Positions 40,294 through 49,062 of a DNA stretch of 64,000 nucleotides are shown here, in pieces. Position 1 is the stretch's first letter. Each line of letters opens with the position of its first letter. Origin of the DNA: Minisyncoccus sp023229485 (lineage in GTDB: Bacteria; Patescibacteriota; Minisyncoccia; Minisyncoccales; Minisyncoccaceae); contig JBAYMH010000003.1 in assembly GCA_041663645.1 (NCBI GenBank), positions 42,017 through 106,016 of the forward strand, given 5' to 3'. The position numbers were made by a program, and so were the translations under genes. Below the pieces are notes generated by a model. That model saw only the letters and a program-made list of their open reading frames with translations, was not told the origin of the DNA and did no database searches.

Positions 40294-42036
40294 CTATTTT
40301 TTGTCCAAAGACGCATCAGCTTCATCTTCTACAGACTCATAGTCAGGAGGTACTTGCCAATAATCAAAAATATACTTAGCTAAATCATGAAAAATTGGCA
40401 CAGCAGAATACTCAGAAGTCTTGGTTGCCGTAGGATTATCCAGCTTTACAAGAATAATAAATTTTGGATTATAAGCAGGGGCAAAACCCATAAAAGTCTG
40501 CCAAGTATAATCAGAATATCCGGCCTTATTTATTCCGAGTGAAGCATAAGGAACTTGCGACGTGCCAGTTTTACCACCAATCCAATAGCCAGAAATCTTA
40601 GCCAAATGCCCATAACCACCCTCTACGACCTGAACAAGCATCTTTCTAAGGTTATTACTCGTTTCTTCGCTAACAACCCTCCTAACGACCTGTGGCTTTA
40701 TTTCTTCTTTTGATTTTTCGCTACTAATTTCTTTTACGATATAGGGCCTCATTAAATTTCCCCCATTAATAAGACAAGAAAAAGCAGTTATCATATGTAA
40801 TGGCGTTATTCCTATTCCTTGCCCAAAAGAAGTGTTTGCAAAAGCGACTTCAACCCTATCATTATAAGCCTTTTTTAGTGTCTTATTTTCAGTTGACGAT
40901 TCATTGGCTAAATCAATTCCAGTTTTATCAAACAAACCAAAAGAATCTAAATAATCAAGAAATTTTTTATGCCCGATCTTTTTTTCTACATACATCACTC
41001 CCGTGTTAACAGACCGACGCAATATCTCGGTCATCGTAATCGTTCCCCAAGCTTTTTTTGAATAATTACAAACATTATATTTTCCATAAGGAACACAGCC
41101 AGTATCTGTAAAAGTAGATTCAGGGGTTACAAGCTTTTCATTAACACCAATTGACATTGTGATTGGTTTAAATATTGACCCTGGCTCAAATATTTTTTGA
41201 GTAGAAGAATTTGATAAGACTTCAAATTTTTCATTTTTATAATTATTTGGATCAAATCCCGGATTCTGAGCCATTGCAATCACCTCTCCAGTGTTAGGGT
41301 CTATAACAATAATATTTCCACCCACAGCTCCATATTTATCAACCCCTTCAGCTAAAATTTTTTCAGCCATGAATTGAATATTATAATCAATAGTTAACGT
41401 TAAGGAACTACCATTTAGTGAACTAGTATCACTTGATGAAAATACAAAGCCCCAAGGATTTCGGTCTACTGTTGTCGATGCCTTCTTACCCGATAATTGC
41501 TCATTATAATATTCCTCTATTCCGTATTGACCTTTTTTGTCTTCATTAATAAACCCGATAATTTGAGAAGCCGTTTTTTCACTCGGATAATATCTTTTTT
41601 CTTTTTTCTCATCAATACTTACCCCCTTAATTCCAGCCTCTTTCACCTTATCAGCAATTTCCTTACTTACACTTCGCTTAATTATTTGATAAAAACTTCC
41701 AGACTTATTCATCCTTTGGAGTATTTCTTCCTTATCCATGTTCAAAATTACCGCAAGTTTTTCGGCTGCTAAATTTTTATCTTCAATTTCTTCTGGAGAT
41801 ACATAGACCAAAGGATCTTTTTCCGTAAGTGCCAAAGGTTCCCCACCCTTAAAATAAACGTCACCTCTCTTTCCCTCAACATCAAGCACATTATTCTGCT
41901 GCCCAGAGGCTAATGCTTTATACTTCGAACCTTCGTTTACTTGTAAACAAAAAAGGCGGAATAAAACCACCCCTCCTAATATAAAAATGAAAATCAAAAT
42001 CAAATTTGGCCTTAATTTAAAATTATTACTACTCAT
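40294..42036 (-). CDS. ftsI: Penicillin-binding protein, FtsI/PBP2-type transpeptidase
   Basis: 580 residues from the ATG at 42036. A cytoplasmic N-terminus and one membrane helix (about residues 10-30) precede a pedestal domain and the transpeptidase domain. The catalytic motifs are present: SxxK in EPGSIFKPITM, SxN in RRSVNTGVM and KTG in GGKTGTSQVP. It crosslinks septal peptidoglycan. It closes the mraZ-rsmH-ftsL-ftsI cluster, whose order is conserved in many bacteria. No PASTA domain is present. A start at 42090 would overlap ftsL and is less likely. Confidence 0.95.
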   Translation of the reverse strand: MSSNNFKLRPNLILIFIFILGGVVLFRLFCLQVNEGSKYKALASGQQNNVLDVEGKRGDVYFKGGEPLALTEKDPLVYVSPEEIEDKNLAAEKLAVILNMDKEEILQRMNKSGSFYQIIKRSVSKEIADKVKEAGIKGVSIDEKKEKRYYPSEKTASQIIGFINEDKKGQYGIEEYYNEQLSGKKASTTVDRNPWGFVFSSSDTSSLNGSSLTLTIDYNIQFMAEKILAEGVDKYGAVGGNIIVIDPNTGEVIAMAQNPGFDPNNYKNEKFEVLSNSSTQKIFEPGSIFKPITMSIGVNEKLVTPESTFTDTGCVPYGKYNVCNYSKKAWGTITMTEILRRSVNTGVMYVEKKIGHKKFLDYLDSFGLFDKTGIDLANESSTENKTLKKAYNDRVEVAFANTSFGQGIGITPLHMITAFSCLINGGNLMRPYIVKEISSEKSKEEIKPQVVRRVVSEETSNNLRKMLVQVVEGGYGHLAKISGYWIGGKTGTSQVPYASLGINKAGYSDYTWQTFMGFAPAYNPKFIILVKLDNPTATKTSEYSAVPIFHDLAKYIFDYWQVPPDYESVEDEADASLDKK

Positions 42037-42049
42037 TGTTTTAAGCCGC

Positions 42050-42355
42050 TTAATTCTTTTGATTCGCAGCAACGGTGTTGCCCGAAACAACCATATAATT
42101 TATTTTGCCAACCTTGTCATAACCTTTTTCCTTTATCCTTTCCTCGACACTAACTAGATTTTTATTTTTAGAAATAGATAGCTTTAAGCCCGAATTTTCT
42201 TTTTTTAAGGAATCTATTTCTACTTCTTTATTACTAGCTAGATAGCTAACTCGACTCATTTCGGAAATTTGAAAAACATAAAGCCCAGTTAAGGTAACTA
42301 TGACCACAATAATTAACAAAAAAAATAATTTTGTTTGATTCTTTTTCTTTTTCAT
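42050..42355 (-). CDS. ftsL: Cell-division protein FtsL-like
   Basis: 101 residues: a basic N-terminus, one membrane helix (about residues 9-29), and a coiled-coil segment with heptad-like leucines and lysines (about residues 40-65), the plan of FtsL/DivIC. Sequence identity between FtsL proteins is low, so the call rests on size, topology and position between rsmH (2 bases away) and ftsI. It would form a complex with FtsB and FtsQ at the septum. Confidence 0.85.
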   Translation of the reverse strand: MKKKKNQTKLFFLLIIVVIVTLTGLYVFQISEMSRVSYLASNKEVEIDSLKKENSGLKLSISKNKNLVSVEERIKEKGYDKVGKINYMVVSGNTVAANQKN

Positions 42356-42357
42356 TT

Positions 42358-43236
42358 TTATAATTTTATAACTGCTCTTAATTTTGCTGATCGAGAACGA
42401 GGATTATCCTTCGCCTCTTCATTTGTGGCAATTACTGGCTTTTTAGTCAGAATTTCAATTTCTTGATTTTTTTGCCTTTCTTTAAAAAACACTTTCGCTA
42501 TTCGGTCCTCTAATGAATGAAAAGTTATCACTACCAATCTTCCTCCAGGCTTCAGAACTTCAATAGCCTGAGGTAATGCATCTATAAAATTATCAAGCTC
42601 ACGATTTGCTTCAATTCTTATTGCTTGGAATGTTCGTGTTGCAAAATGTATTTTTTGATGTTTATAAGAAGATGGAACAGAGTTTCCAATAATAGCTACC
42701 AACTCAAAAGTAGTTCTTATTGGCTTTATTCGCCTCCTTTCAATTATATTTCTTGCAATCCTACGACTATATCTTTCTTCTCCATATTCATAAATAACAT
42801 TAGCTAAGTCTTCCTCTCGATATCCATTCACAATTTCATAAGCAGTGGTTTTATTCCCTTTCTCTACGTTATAACTCATTACAAGTGGCTCATCCTTTAA
42901 AAAACTAAAGCCTCGCTCACTTGAATCAATATGATAAGAAGACATTCCTATATCAAACAAAACTCCATCAACTTTTCCAAAATTTTCTTTTTTTACTATT
43001 TCTTTCAAATTACTATAAGAATCATTAATAGCAATCAATCTCTTTATCTTCTCATTTTTAATGTTTTCAAAAATATCTGGATCAACCTCTATCCCAAGTA
43101 CCTTTCCTTTTGGCGATATTCGTTTCAATATTTCTTTTGTATGCCCTCCTCCATTTAAAGTACAATCGATGAAATTTTTATTTGAAAAAGGTAGTAGATA
43201 TTCCATTGTTTCCTCAAGCAATACCGGAATATGCAT
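42358..43236 (-). CDS. rsmH: 16S rRNA (cytosine1402-N4)-methyltransferase
   Basis: A 292-residue SAM-dependent methyltransferase (MraW). HIPVLLEETMEYL at the start, DCTLNGGGHTKEIL at the SAM site, VDGVLFDIGMSSYHID and the C-terminal RLVVITFHSLEDRIAKVFF are diagnostic. It methylates N4 of C1402 in the ribosomal decoding centre. It follows mraZ by 4 bases in the conserved division cluster. Confidence 0.97.
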   Translation of the reverse strand: MHIPVLLEETMEYLLPFSNKNFIDCTLNGGGHTKEILKRISPKGKVLGIEVDPDIFENIKNEKIKRLIAINDSYSNLKEIVKKENFGKVDGVLFDIGMSSYHIDSSERGFSFLKDEPLVMSYNVEKGNKTTAYEIVNGYREEDLANVIYEYGEERYSRRIARNIIERRRIKPIRTTFELVAIIGNSVPSSYKHQKIHFATRTFQAIRIEANRELDNFIDALPQAIEVLKPGGRLVVITFHSLEDRIAKVFFKERQKNQEIEILTKKPVIATNEEAKDNPRSRSAKLRAVIKL

Positions 43237-43240
43237 AAAA

Positions 43241-43672
43241 TTAAAATCCTAAATCTTTTAAACCTTCTGTAATATTTCCAACTTGAGCGTCGGTAGTTTC
43301 GCCATACTTTTTCCACTTCTCTTCGTTCCAAATTTCAATCCTATCATAAAGACCCGCTACAACTACTTTTTTATCAAGCAATGCATAGTCTTTTAAATAA
43401 TCGGGTATAAGGATTCTTCCAAGACTATCAATTTTTACATCCATGGCACCCGCAAGCATTACTCTTGAAAAATTTCTCGCATTAATAGCTGACAATGGAA
43501 GCTTACTCATCTTTTCAGCTAACTCCTCCCATTGTTTTAGTGGATACAAAAACAAGCAACCATCTATTCCCCTTGTCAAAACAGCTCCATCAGATAAAAC
43601 ACTCCTAAATTTTGTTGGAATTGTTAATCTTTTTTTTGGATCTAAATTGTAGCTATATTGGCCGATTATCAT
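43241..43672 (-). CDS. mraZ: Transcriptional regulator MraZ
   Basis: 143 residues with two AbrB-like swapped-hairpin repeats: DPKKRLTIPTKFRS in the first, IDSLGRILIPDYLK in the second. MraZ forms a ring that binds direct repeats upstream of its own operon and represses the division cluster. Matching repeats are visible between its promoter and start codon. Length and repeat spacing are normal. Confidence 0.97.
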   Translation of the reverse strand: MIIGQYSYNLDPKKRLTIPTKFRSVLSDGAVLTRGIDGCLFLYPLKQWEELAEKMSKLPLSAINARNFSRVMLAGAMDVKIDSLGRILIPDYLKDYALLDKKVVVAGLYDRIEIWNEEKWKKYGETTDAQVGNITEGLKDLGF

Positions 43673-43683
43673 ATTGATAAAAT

Positions 43684-43708
43684 TCCACTTTCATCCACTT
43701 ATTAACAC
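43684..43708 (-). promoter_or_regulatory. Probable MraZ-binding repeats
   Basis: On the minus strand three boxes GTGTT, GTGGA, GTGGA start exactly 10 bases apart (43704-43708, 43694-43698, 43684-43688). The known MraZ box is a set of GTGG-type repeats with 10-bp period. A fourth GTGGG lies at 43725-43729, out of register. Confidence 0.72.
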
Positions 43709-43717
43709 CGCAACACC

Positions 43718-43746
43718 ATTTTATCCCACCAATATACATTTGTCAA
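43718..43746 (-). promoter_or_regulatory. Promoter of the mraZ operon
   Basis: On the minus strand perfect TTGACA (43741-43746), 17-bp spacer, TAAAAT (43718-43723). MraZ boxes lie just downstream. Confidence 0.85.
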
Positions 43747-43806
43747 CAAAAAAAGACACAAAGTGATAATCTGACACCTCTTTTGAGATTAAATTTCTTT
43801 TCAAGC

Positions 43807-43829
43807 AAAAACTCACCCATAGGGTGAGT
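43807..43829 (-). terminator. Rho-independent terminator of the Clp-type ATPase gene
   Basis: Perfect 8-bp stem ACTCACCC (43811-43818) with GGGTGAGT (43822-43829); TTTT follows on the minus strand. Confidence 0.8.
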
Positions 43830-43872
43830 CATGTTTTTTAATTATTCGTTTATTCTAATTCGCTCTTTATTT

Positions 43873-46383
43873 TTATTCCGGATTATTGATTATCAACGAA
43901 AAATCATCAGGGTTCATTTCAATTGTTGCACCATTTTTAATATGCTCAGCCAAAAATTCACGAGCCAAACAATCCTCTACCGTTTCTTGGATAACTCTTT
44001 TCATTTCTCTCGCTCCAAAGATCGGATCATAACTTAATTCAACTATTTTATTTTTCAATCTTTCATTAACAACAAAGATAATTTCTTTTTCCAATAACTT
44101 CTTTTTTAGTTTACCTAATTGAAGGTCAACTATTTTCATTAAATCAATTCTAGTTAAGGGCTTAAAAACAATTAAACCATCAAATCTATTCACAAACTCT
44201 GGGCGAAATATTCCTTTTTGAAAAATACTATCCAATAACTCATCCTTTATTTCCTCCATTGTTTTCTGATTTTTTATTGAATCAAGGATTATCTGATATC
44301 CAGCATTTGATGTTGCGATAATTATCGTATTCGCAAAACTGACCTTTTGTCCTAAGTTATCATTTAGATAACCTTCATCAAGTACTTGCAAAAATAAATT
44401 TAAAACATCAGGATGTGCTTTTTCTAACTCATCTAAAAGAACTAGAGAAAAAGGACTTTCTCGAACTTTCGTCGTTAATATTCCTGCCTGAGTCTCTGAG
44501 CCCATTAAACGAGGAATATCGTCCGTTCTTTGAAATTCTGACATATCAATTCGAATCATTTTTTCTTCTGAACCAAAATATATTTCCGCAACAGCTTTCG
44601 CAGTCTCAGTTTTTCCCACACCAGTAGGACCCAAAAAAAGAAATGTCCCCATTGGCCCTTTTCTAGTTTGCACGCCAGAACGGGCTCGCCTCAAAGCCGA
44701 AGATATTTCTGAAATAGCTTCATTCTGACTAACAACTCGCTTGTGTAATTCTTCTTCCATGCTCAAAAGCAAAACCTTTTCTTGACTATTCACGGAGCCA
44801 ATTGGAATGTCTGTCTTTTTCGTTATCACAAAATCAACATCCTCAGGTTCAATAATATCACTAATTCCTTTGGTATCAGAATAAGAAAAAGATTCCTCTA
44901 AAAGCTCAATAGCTTTTTGAGGAAAAGGGCTCGAAATATATTTTTGAGAAGTTTTAATAATCTCAATTAATGAATGATAAGAAATAAACTTTTTATATTG
45001 GGCTTCCAAAGAAAAAACCTTCCCCTCAAGTATTAATAAAGTTTCATCCTCAGACATTTCCGGAACCTCAATTTTTACAAGTGCTTGCAGAATTGCTGGC
45101 TTCGCTTCAATTTGTTTATGCAATCCAGCATAAGTAGAAATACATATTAATTGCAGGTCAGGATTACCTAAATAAGAAATTAGAATACCAGATATGTCGA
45201 TAGTCCCAGTTCTTTGCTGTCCACCGAGAAACTCATGCAAATCATTTATTATTAAAATTATGTTTCCAGCTCGCACGGCCTCTCTAAAACATTGATCAAT
45301 AGTTGACTCAACTTTTTCAATAGATTCAATACTCGAAACTAATGCTGCCAAATTAAGCTGCTTAAATTTTTTGTCATTTATTTCCGGCATTGAGGTTCCC
45401 GAAATACTTCTTCGAATCAAATGATGAACAACGTCCTTTCTTCCGCTACCCATTTCTCCAACAATTAAAACATTTTTATTTCCTCTTTTGGTCAAAGAAT
45501 CCTCAACAAGCCTAACCTGATCCTCGTGCCCAACAGACTCTTCATACCCTCTAGACCTAACTATGTCTGTCCAATCAATAGAATATTCATCTAAGGTCGT
45601 TGTCCATCCGCAAGCCCAATCGCCACCAACAGATCCAGCCCGAATAAGATTTTCATATTCCCAAAACATCTTTATGGATCTTTCTTTTTTTATTAAATAT
45701 TCCACCCACCAATTGATATTTTCAAAATCAACCCTTTTAATCTGTAGTTCAATATTTAATTTTTTAAAATTTGGCTCTATTTCACTCAAGGCACAGATAA
45801 TATCACCTTCACAAATTTCTTTAGCATTCCTCTTAATCGCACTTTTTATCGCTTCAGAAATAATCAATTCACAATCAACTAAATTACTCTCTTGGAAAGA
45901 AAACTCCTTAAAAATATCACGAAGCGTATCGATATCTAACAATAATCTAGAAAAAATAAACTTGATTTTTACGTTTTTATCGTCTAGTAAATTGTATAAC
46001 AAACGAGAAGCAGAAACGGTATTAGCACCACTAGCAAACGAAAAAGAATCATAAAAATACTTGATTGAAGCATAATTTAAATAATTTGCCAAATTAATAT
46101 TTTCATCGCCAGAAATCTCTGACAGCTCCTTTTTATGTTTATTTTGCTTAATTGAATTTTCAAAAAAAGAATCTATGCACAAAGAAATTATTAATAATGA
46201 TATTAAAAAAAATATTATTGATAAAAATTTCACATTCGAAATTTCAGCAAAAGCAAAAAAAATATAACTAGCAATAAGAACCGTACTAACCAAAAACAAA
46301 ACCCATTTAATAGCTTTATTGAATTTAAAAAATGGCTCAAAGACTATCCCATGATAAAATTTTGTATTTTTAAAATCAAACAT
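43873..46383 (-). CDS. Membrane-anchored Clp-type AAA+ ATPase
   Basis: 836 residues. Two membrane helices near the N-terminus (about residues 22-72) replace free N-domains; a Clp-N-like segment follows to about 215. The first ATPase module is degenerate: its P-loop reads GEMGSGRKD, without the GK[ST] pair, and the Walker B region is LIINDLHEF in place of IDEIH. The second module is intact: GPTGVGKTETAK, LVLLDELEKAHPDVL, and Arg-finger context FRPEFVNRFD. A ClpB/ClpC D2-small domain ends the protein. It probably unfolds proteins at the membrane with power from D2 only. A Clp protease partner is not in the window. Confidence 0.88.
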   Translation of the reverse strand: MFDFKNTKFYHGIVFEPFFKFNKAIKWVLFLVSTVLIASYIFFAFAEISNVKFLSIIFFLISLLIISLCIDSFFENSIKQNKHKKELSEISGDENINLANYLNYASIKYFYDSFSFASGANTVSASRLLYNLLDDKNVKIKFIFSRLLLDIDTLRDIFKEFSFQESNLVDCELIISEAIKSAIKRNAKEICEGDIICALSEIEPNFKKLNIELQIKRVDFENINWWVEYLIKKERSIKMFWEYENLIRAGSVGGDWACGWTTTLDEYSIDWTDIVRSRGYEESVGHEDQVRLVEDSLTKRGNKNVLIVGEMGSGRKDVVHHLIRRSISGTSMPEINDKKFKQLNLAALVSSIESIEKVESTIDQCFREAVRAGNIILIINDLHEFLGGQQRTGTIDISGILISYLGNPDLQLICISTYAGLHKQIEAKPAILQALVKIEVPEMSEDETLLILEGKVFSLEAQYKKFISYHSLIEIIKTSQKYISSPFPQKAIELLEESFSYSDTKGISDIIEPEDVDFVITKKTDIPIGSVNSQEKVLLLSMEEELHKRVVSQNEAISEISSALRRARSGVQTRKGPMGTFLFLGPTGVGKTETAKAVAEIYFGSEEKMIRIDMSEFQRTDDIPRLMGSETQAGILTTKVRESPFSLVLLDELEKAHPDVLNLFLQVLDEGYLNDNLGQKVSFANTIIIATSNAGYQIILDSIKNQKTMEEIKDELLDSIFQKGIFRPEFVNRFDGLIVFKPLTRIDLMKIVDLQLGKLKKKLLEKEIIFVVNERLKNKIVELSYDPIFGAREMKRVIQETVEDCLAREFLAEHIKNGATIEMNPDDFSLIINNPE

Positions 46384-46759
46384 TAATTTTTAGAAACCCA
46401 TAAATAATTATATACACAACAATTAGAGGTAAAAATAACCAAATAACAATAAAAAGGACTCCAACTGATAATGTCACAATCTCGCATAATACAAAAAAAC
46501 AAAGCAAAAAAACCCTCATCGCTAAACCAATTACTCGAGAAACGATATCAAAAAAAATATTATTAGCCCAAATAGATATATCAAAACCAGTTTTCTGAGG
46601 AATAGACTCAATTCTTTTCCACGGTAGAAAAAGAGACTTTAGTACCATTTTTATAGAAAAAAAGAAAACCCAAAAATTAACATAATTTGACATAGCCAAA
46701 AAAATTTCCTTTAATCTTTCAGAATAGTGCCAATAAAAATAAGCTGAAAAAATAGACAT
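46376..46759 (-). CDS. Small membrane protein upstream of the Clp-type ATPase
   Basis: 127 residues with three predicted membrane helices (about residues 22-42, 75-97, 100-122). A conserved-looking hydrophilic segment (LFLPWKRIESIPQKTGFD) lies between the first two. Its end overlaps the ATPase start by 8 bases, so they are translationally coupled, and a joint membrane complex is likely. I know of no function; similar gene pairs occur in other CPR genomes as far as I recall. Confidence 0.65.
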   Translation of the reverse strand: MSIFSAYFYWHYSERLKEIFLAMSNYVNFWVFFFSIKMVLKSLFLPWKRIESIPQKTGFDISIWANNIFFDIVSRVIGLAMRVFLLCFFVLCEIVTLSVGVLFIVIWLFLPLIVVYIIIYGFLKINV

Positions 46760-46894
46760 GAGAGTAGATTAAGATTTAACAACAATAGGTATAATAATAT
46801 CAATCAATAATTAATAAATACATTAATAATCATTGCATTATTTGAAATAATATTGTAAATAAATTATAACCTTTTATTTAATCAATGTCTAATC

Positions 46895-46922
46895 TTGACA
46901 ATAAAAGATTGGCAATTATAAT
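46895..46922 (+). promoter_or_regulatory. Sigma70-type promoter
   Basis: Perfect TTGACA (46895-46900), 16-bp spacer, perfect TATAAT (46917-46922). The gene at 46953 starts 30 bases downstream, with AAAGG before its ATG. Confidence 0.85.
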
Positions 46923-46952
46923 AATAACATCTTGATAATATTAAAGGTCGTA

Positions 46953-47261
46953 ATGTCTTTAAGATATTATATAAGAAGGAAAAATAACAAAATAATTTTT
47001 AACACGATGTCAAAAGAAGATTTATTCTTAAACAACATTGAAGAATTAGAAAAAAATATTCAAGAAATAAAATTATTCGACGATTATGATAATGATGACG
47101 ACTCGGATGGTTTCAACGAAAATTTTGATGATGATTTCGATGATGATGATCTAGATGACGATGACGACGATCTAGATGACGATGACGACGATCTAGATGA
47201 CGATGATCTAGATGACGATGACGATGATGACAATGACAACTTCGGTAACGAAGATGAATAA
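46953..47261 (+). CDS. Asp-rich acidic protein
   Basis: 102 residues from the ATG at 46953, which has AAAGG at 5-6 bases; an internal ATG at 47007 (MSKEDLF) could also be used. The last 55 residues are almost only Asp with interspersed Leu, in a tandem unit of about six residues (DDLDDD). The extreme charge suggests a disordered polyanion. The RNA polymerase delta subunit has an acidic tail like this, but its N-terminal domain is not recognisable here. It could also bind cations or basic proteins. A consensus promoter lies just upstream. Confidence 0.7.
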   Translation: MSLRYYIRRKNNKIIFNTMSKEDLFLNNIEELEKNIQEIKLFDDYDNDDDSDGFNENFDDDFDDDDLDDDDDDLDDDDDDLDDDDLDDDDDDDNDNFGNEDE

Positions 47262-47280
47262 TCCTTAAAGTCAGCCTTTT

Positions 47281-47302
47281 GCCCTACAATAAAATGTAGG
47301 GC
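47281..47302 (+). other. Perfect hairpin before the thioredoxin-like gene
   Basis: 8-bp stem GCCCTACA (47281-47288) with TGTAGGGC (47295-47302), 6-base loop. No T run follows on the + strand. The 3' arm contains AGGG, the only purine-rich ribosome-binding candidate before the ATG at 47305, so it could mask that site; alternatively it is a poor terminator. Confidence 0.55.
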
Positions 47303-47304
47303 TT

Positions 47305-48054
47305 ATGATTTATAAAAATAATAATAAAAATATGATCGAAGAAAAAATCACAAAATCGAAGAAAAAACGCATAATGATGTATGTTTTTATTGTAATTTTT
47401 GCCATTGCAGTAATAACTCTTGGTGCAATATACTATCAAAAAAATATTGCAGGAAAAGGAAAACAGCAAACAATTCAAAAAGCGTTTGATTATATAAACA
47501 AAAATCTTTCCGAAGGATCAAAACTTGAAATCGGAGAAATAGACAAAAATTCTTATACATTCTATCGATTCCTTGTTAAGACTGAAAAAGGAGAAGTTCC
47601 GACTTACGTTTCTACTGACGGCAAAATAATAACATTCAGAGAAACAGATATAACCGCATCAACAGAACCTACCACTACAGACAAGACAGAATCCAACACA
47701 GATGCAGCAAAAACAGTTGATGGAAATTTTACAGTAATGGAGAAAAATGAAGTCTGTAAAGAAAATAACAAACCTATAATATATTTCTTTGGCTCAACAA
47801 GCTGCCCTCACTGCACATGGGAAAAGCCAATTATTAAAGAGGTTGTAGCAAGCTTTGGAGATAAAATTTCCTACCATGAAAATATTGACACCGATAAAGA
47901 TAAGGAGATTTTCAGTCAATTCAACAGCGAGGGAACAATCCCTACTATAATCATAGGATGTAAGTATTATAGAATTGGATCAGGAGAACAGGATGGAATT
48001 GATAAGGAAAAAGAAAACCTAAAAAAAGTAATTGAAATGGTATTAACTAAATAG
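47305..48054 (+). CDS. Membrane-anchored thioredoxin-fold protein
   Basis: 249 residues (or 240 from the ATG at 47332). A basic N-terminus and one membrane helix (about residues 24-44) anchor it. A small beta-rich domain follows (about 55-110), then a Thr-rich linker (112-135) and a C-terminal thioredoxin-like domain (about 145-249) with the redox motif CPHC in STSCPHCTWEKP and the cis-proline region GTIPTIIIG. It probably acts as a thiol oxidoreductase or isomerase outside the cytoplasm. A DsbD or VKOR partner is not visible in the window. Confidence 0.82.
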   Translation: MIYKNNNKNMIEEKITKSKKKRIMMYVFIVIFAIAVITLGAIYYQKNIAGKGKQQTIQKAFDYINKNLSEGSKLEIGEIDKNSYTFYRFLVKTEKGEVPTYVSTDGKIITFRETDITASTEPTTTDKTESNTDAAKTVDGNFTVMEKNEVCKENNKPIIYFFGSTSCPHCTWEKPIIKEVVASFGDKISYHENIDTDKDKEIFSQFNSEGTIPTIIIGCKYYRIGSGEQDGIDKEKENLKKVIEMVLTK

Positions 48055-48066
48055 TATTAGCTAAAC

Positions 48067-48092
48067 AAAAACCCCTCAAAAGAGGGGTTTTT
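48067..48092. terminator. Bidirectional terminator
   Basis: Perfect 11-bp stem AAAAACCCCTC (48067-48077) with 48082-48092. Runs of A and T at the ends serve both the thioredoxin-like gene and rplL. Confidence 0.92.
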
Positions 48093-48104
48093 ACTTCCAA
48101 AAAA

Positions 48105-48509
48105 TTATTTTAAATCAATCGTAGCACCTGCCTCAATAAATTTCTTCTTCATTTCCTCAGCTTCTTCTTTTTTTACTTCCTCTTTAATTGTTTGAGGAGC
48201 AGCAGCTGCAGCATCAACCAATTCCTTAGCTTCTTTTAGTCCAAGCTGAGTTAAATCTCGTACGATTTTAATAACCTCAATCTTTTTATCACCTACAGCT
48301 GTTAAAACAACATTGTAAGAACTCTTTTCTTCAGCAGCTTCGACGGGAGCAACAGCTGCAGCGGCTACCATCTGAGGAGCAGCTGACACACCAAATTTTC
48401 CCTCCAAAACCTTAACTAATTCTGCTAAATCCAAAACTGTCATACTTTCAATTTTTTCTACAAGGTCCTTAAACTTTGCAGGTACCTCAATCTCTTTTTC
48501 GTCTGCCAT
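48105..48509 (-). CDS. rplL: Ribosomal protein bL12 (L7/L12)
   Basis: 134 residues. The N-terminal dimerisation domain contains LVEKIESMTVLDLAELVKVLEGKFGV, an Ala-rich hinge lies at about residues 47-62, and the C-terminal factor-binding domain has KIEVIKIVRDLTQLGLKEAKELVDAAP-type sequence. It recruits translation factors. A short acidic/lysine insert sits near TIKEEVKKEEAEEMK. It follows rplJ by 28 bases. Confidence 0.97.
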   Translation of the reverse strand: MADEKEIEVPAKFKDLVEKIESMTVLDLAELVKVLEGKFGVSAAPQMVAAAAVAPVEAAEEKSSYNVVLTAVGDKKIEVIKIVRDLTQLGLKEAKELVDAAAAAPQTIKEEVKKEEAEEMKKKFIEAGATIDLK

Positions 48510-48537
48510 ATTTTTTTAAAAATTAACTTTATAATAC

Positions 48538-49062
48538 TTATGCTGTCTTTTTATTTTTAATCTCAGAAAAAGCAACTACGACTTTTCGTAAATTTCCACC
48601 AAGCACTCCTACAAAATTTGTAACAGGTGCATTAATTGTAGCCATAAACATTCCAATCATTTGTGGCTTTGGAGGTAATTCCGCAAGTCTAATAATGTCA
48701 ATATCTGAATAAAATTTATTCTCTACAAATCCTCCAAGAATCTTTGCTTCCTTAGAAGTTTTTGTAAATTGATATACAGCCTTACTTGAAGAAACTTCAT
48801 CACCATAACCAAAAATTACAGCAACCTCTCCAGAAAGATTTTTAGCATCAAAATCAAAATTCTTATTCTTGAAAGCAACATTTATCAAGCTTTTTTTCGA
48901 AACTTTCATTTCACCATCTTGCTCTTTAAGTTGATTTCTCAAAACAGACAAGTCTTTGACTTTAATACCTTTAAAATCCATAAAAACAATAGATTTTTGC
49001 TTAGTAAGGCAATCTTCAATCTCCTTAACTATACTTTCTTTTTTTTCTCGTGTTAAAGGCAT
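48538..49062 (-). CDS. rplJ: Ribosomal protein uL10
   Basis: 174 residues. The N-terminal rRNA-binding domain begins PLTREKKESIVKEIEDCLTKQKSIVFMDFKGI, and a C-terminal helix (FVGVLGGNLRKVVVAFSEI) holds bL12 dimers. In the family, the L10(L12)4 complex binds its own mRNA leader and represses translation; a matching leader lies directly upstream. Confidence 0.97.
   Translation of the reverse strand: MPLTREKKESIVKEIEDCLTKQKSIVFMDFKGIKVKDLSVLRNQLKEQDGEMKVSKKSLINVAFKNKNFDFDAKNLSGEVAVIFGYGDEVSSSKAVYQFTKTSKEAKILGGFVENKFYSDIDIIRLAELPPKPQMIGMFMATINAPVTNFVGVLGGNLRKVVVAFSEIKNKKTA

Noticed and set aside
45563..46054. A 163-codon plus-strand frame opposite the Clp-type ATPase
   Set aside because: Antisense to the N-terminal part of a confident gene; no start signals and low-complexity product.
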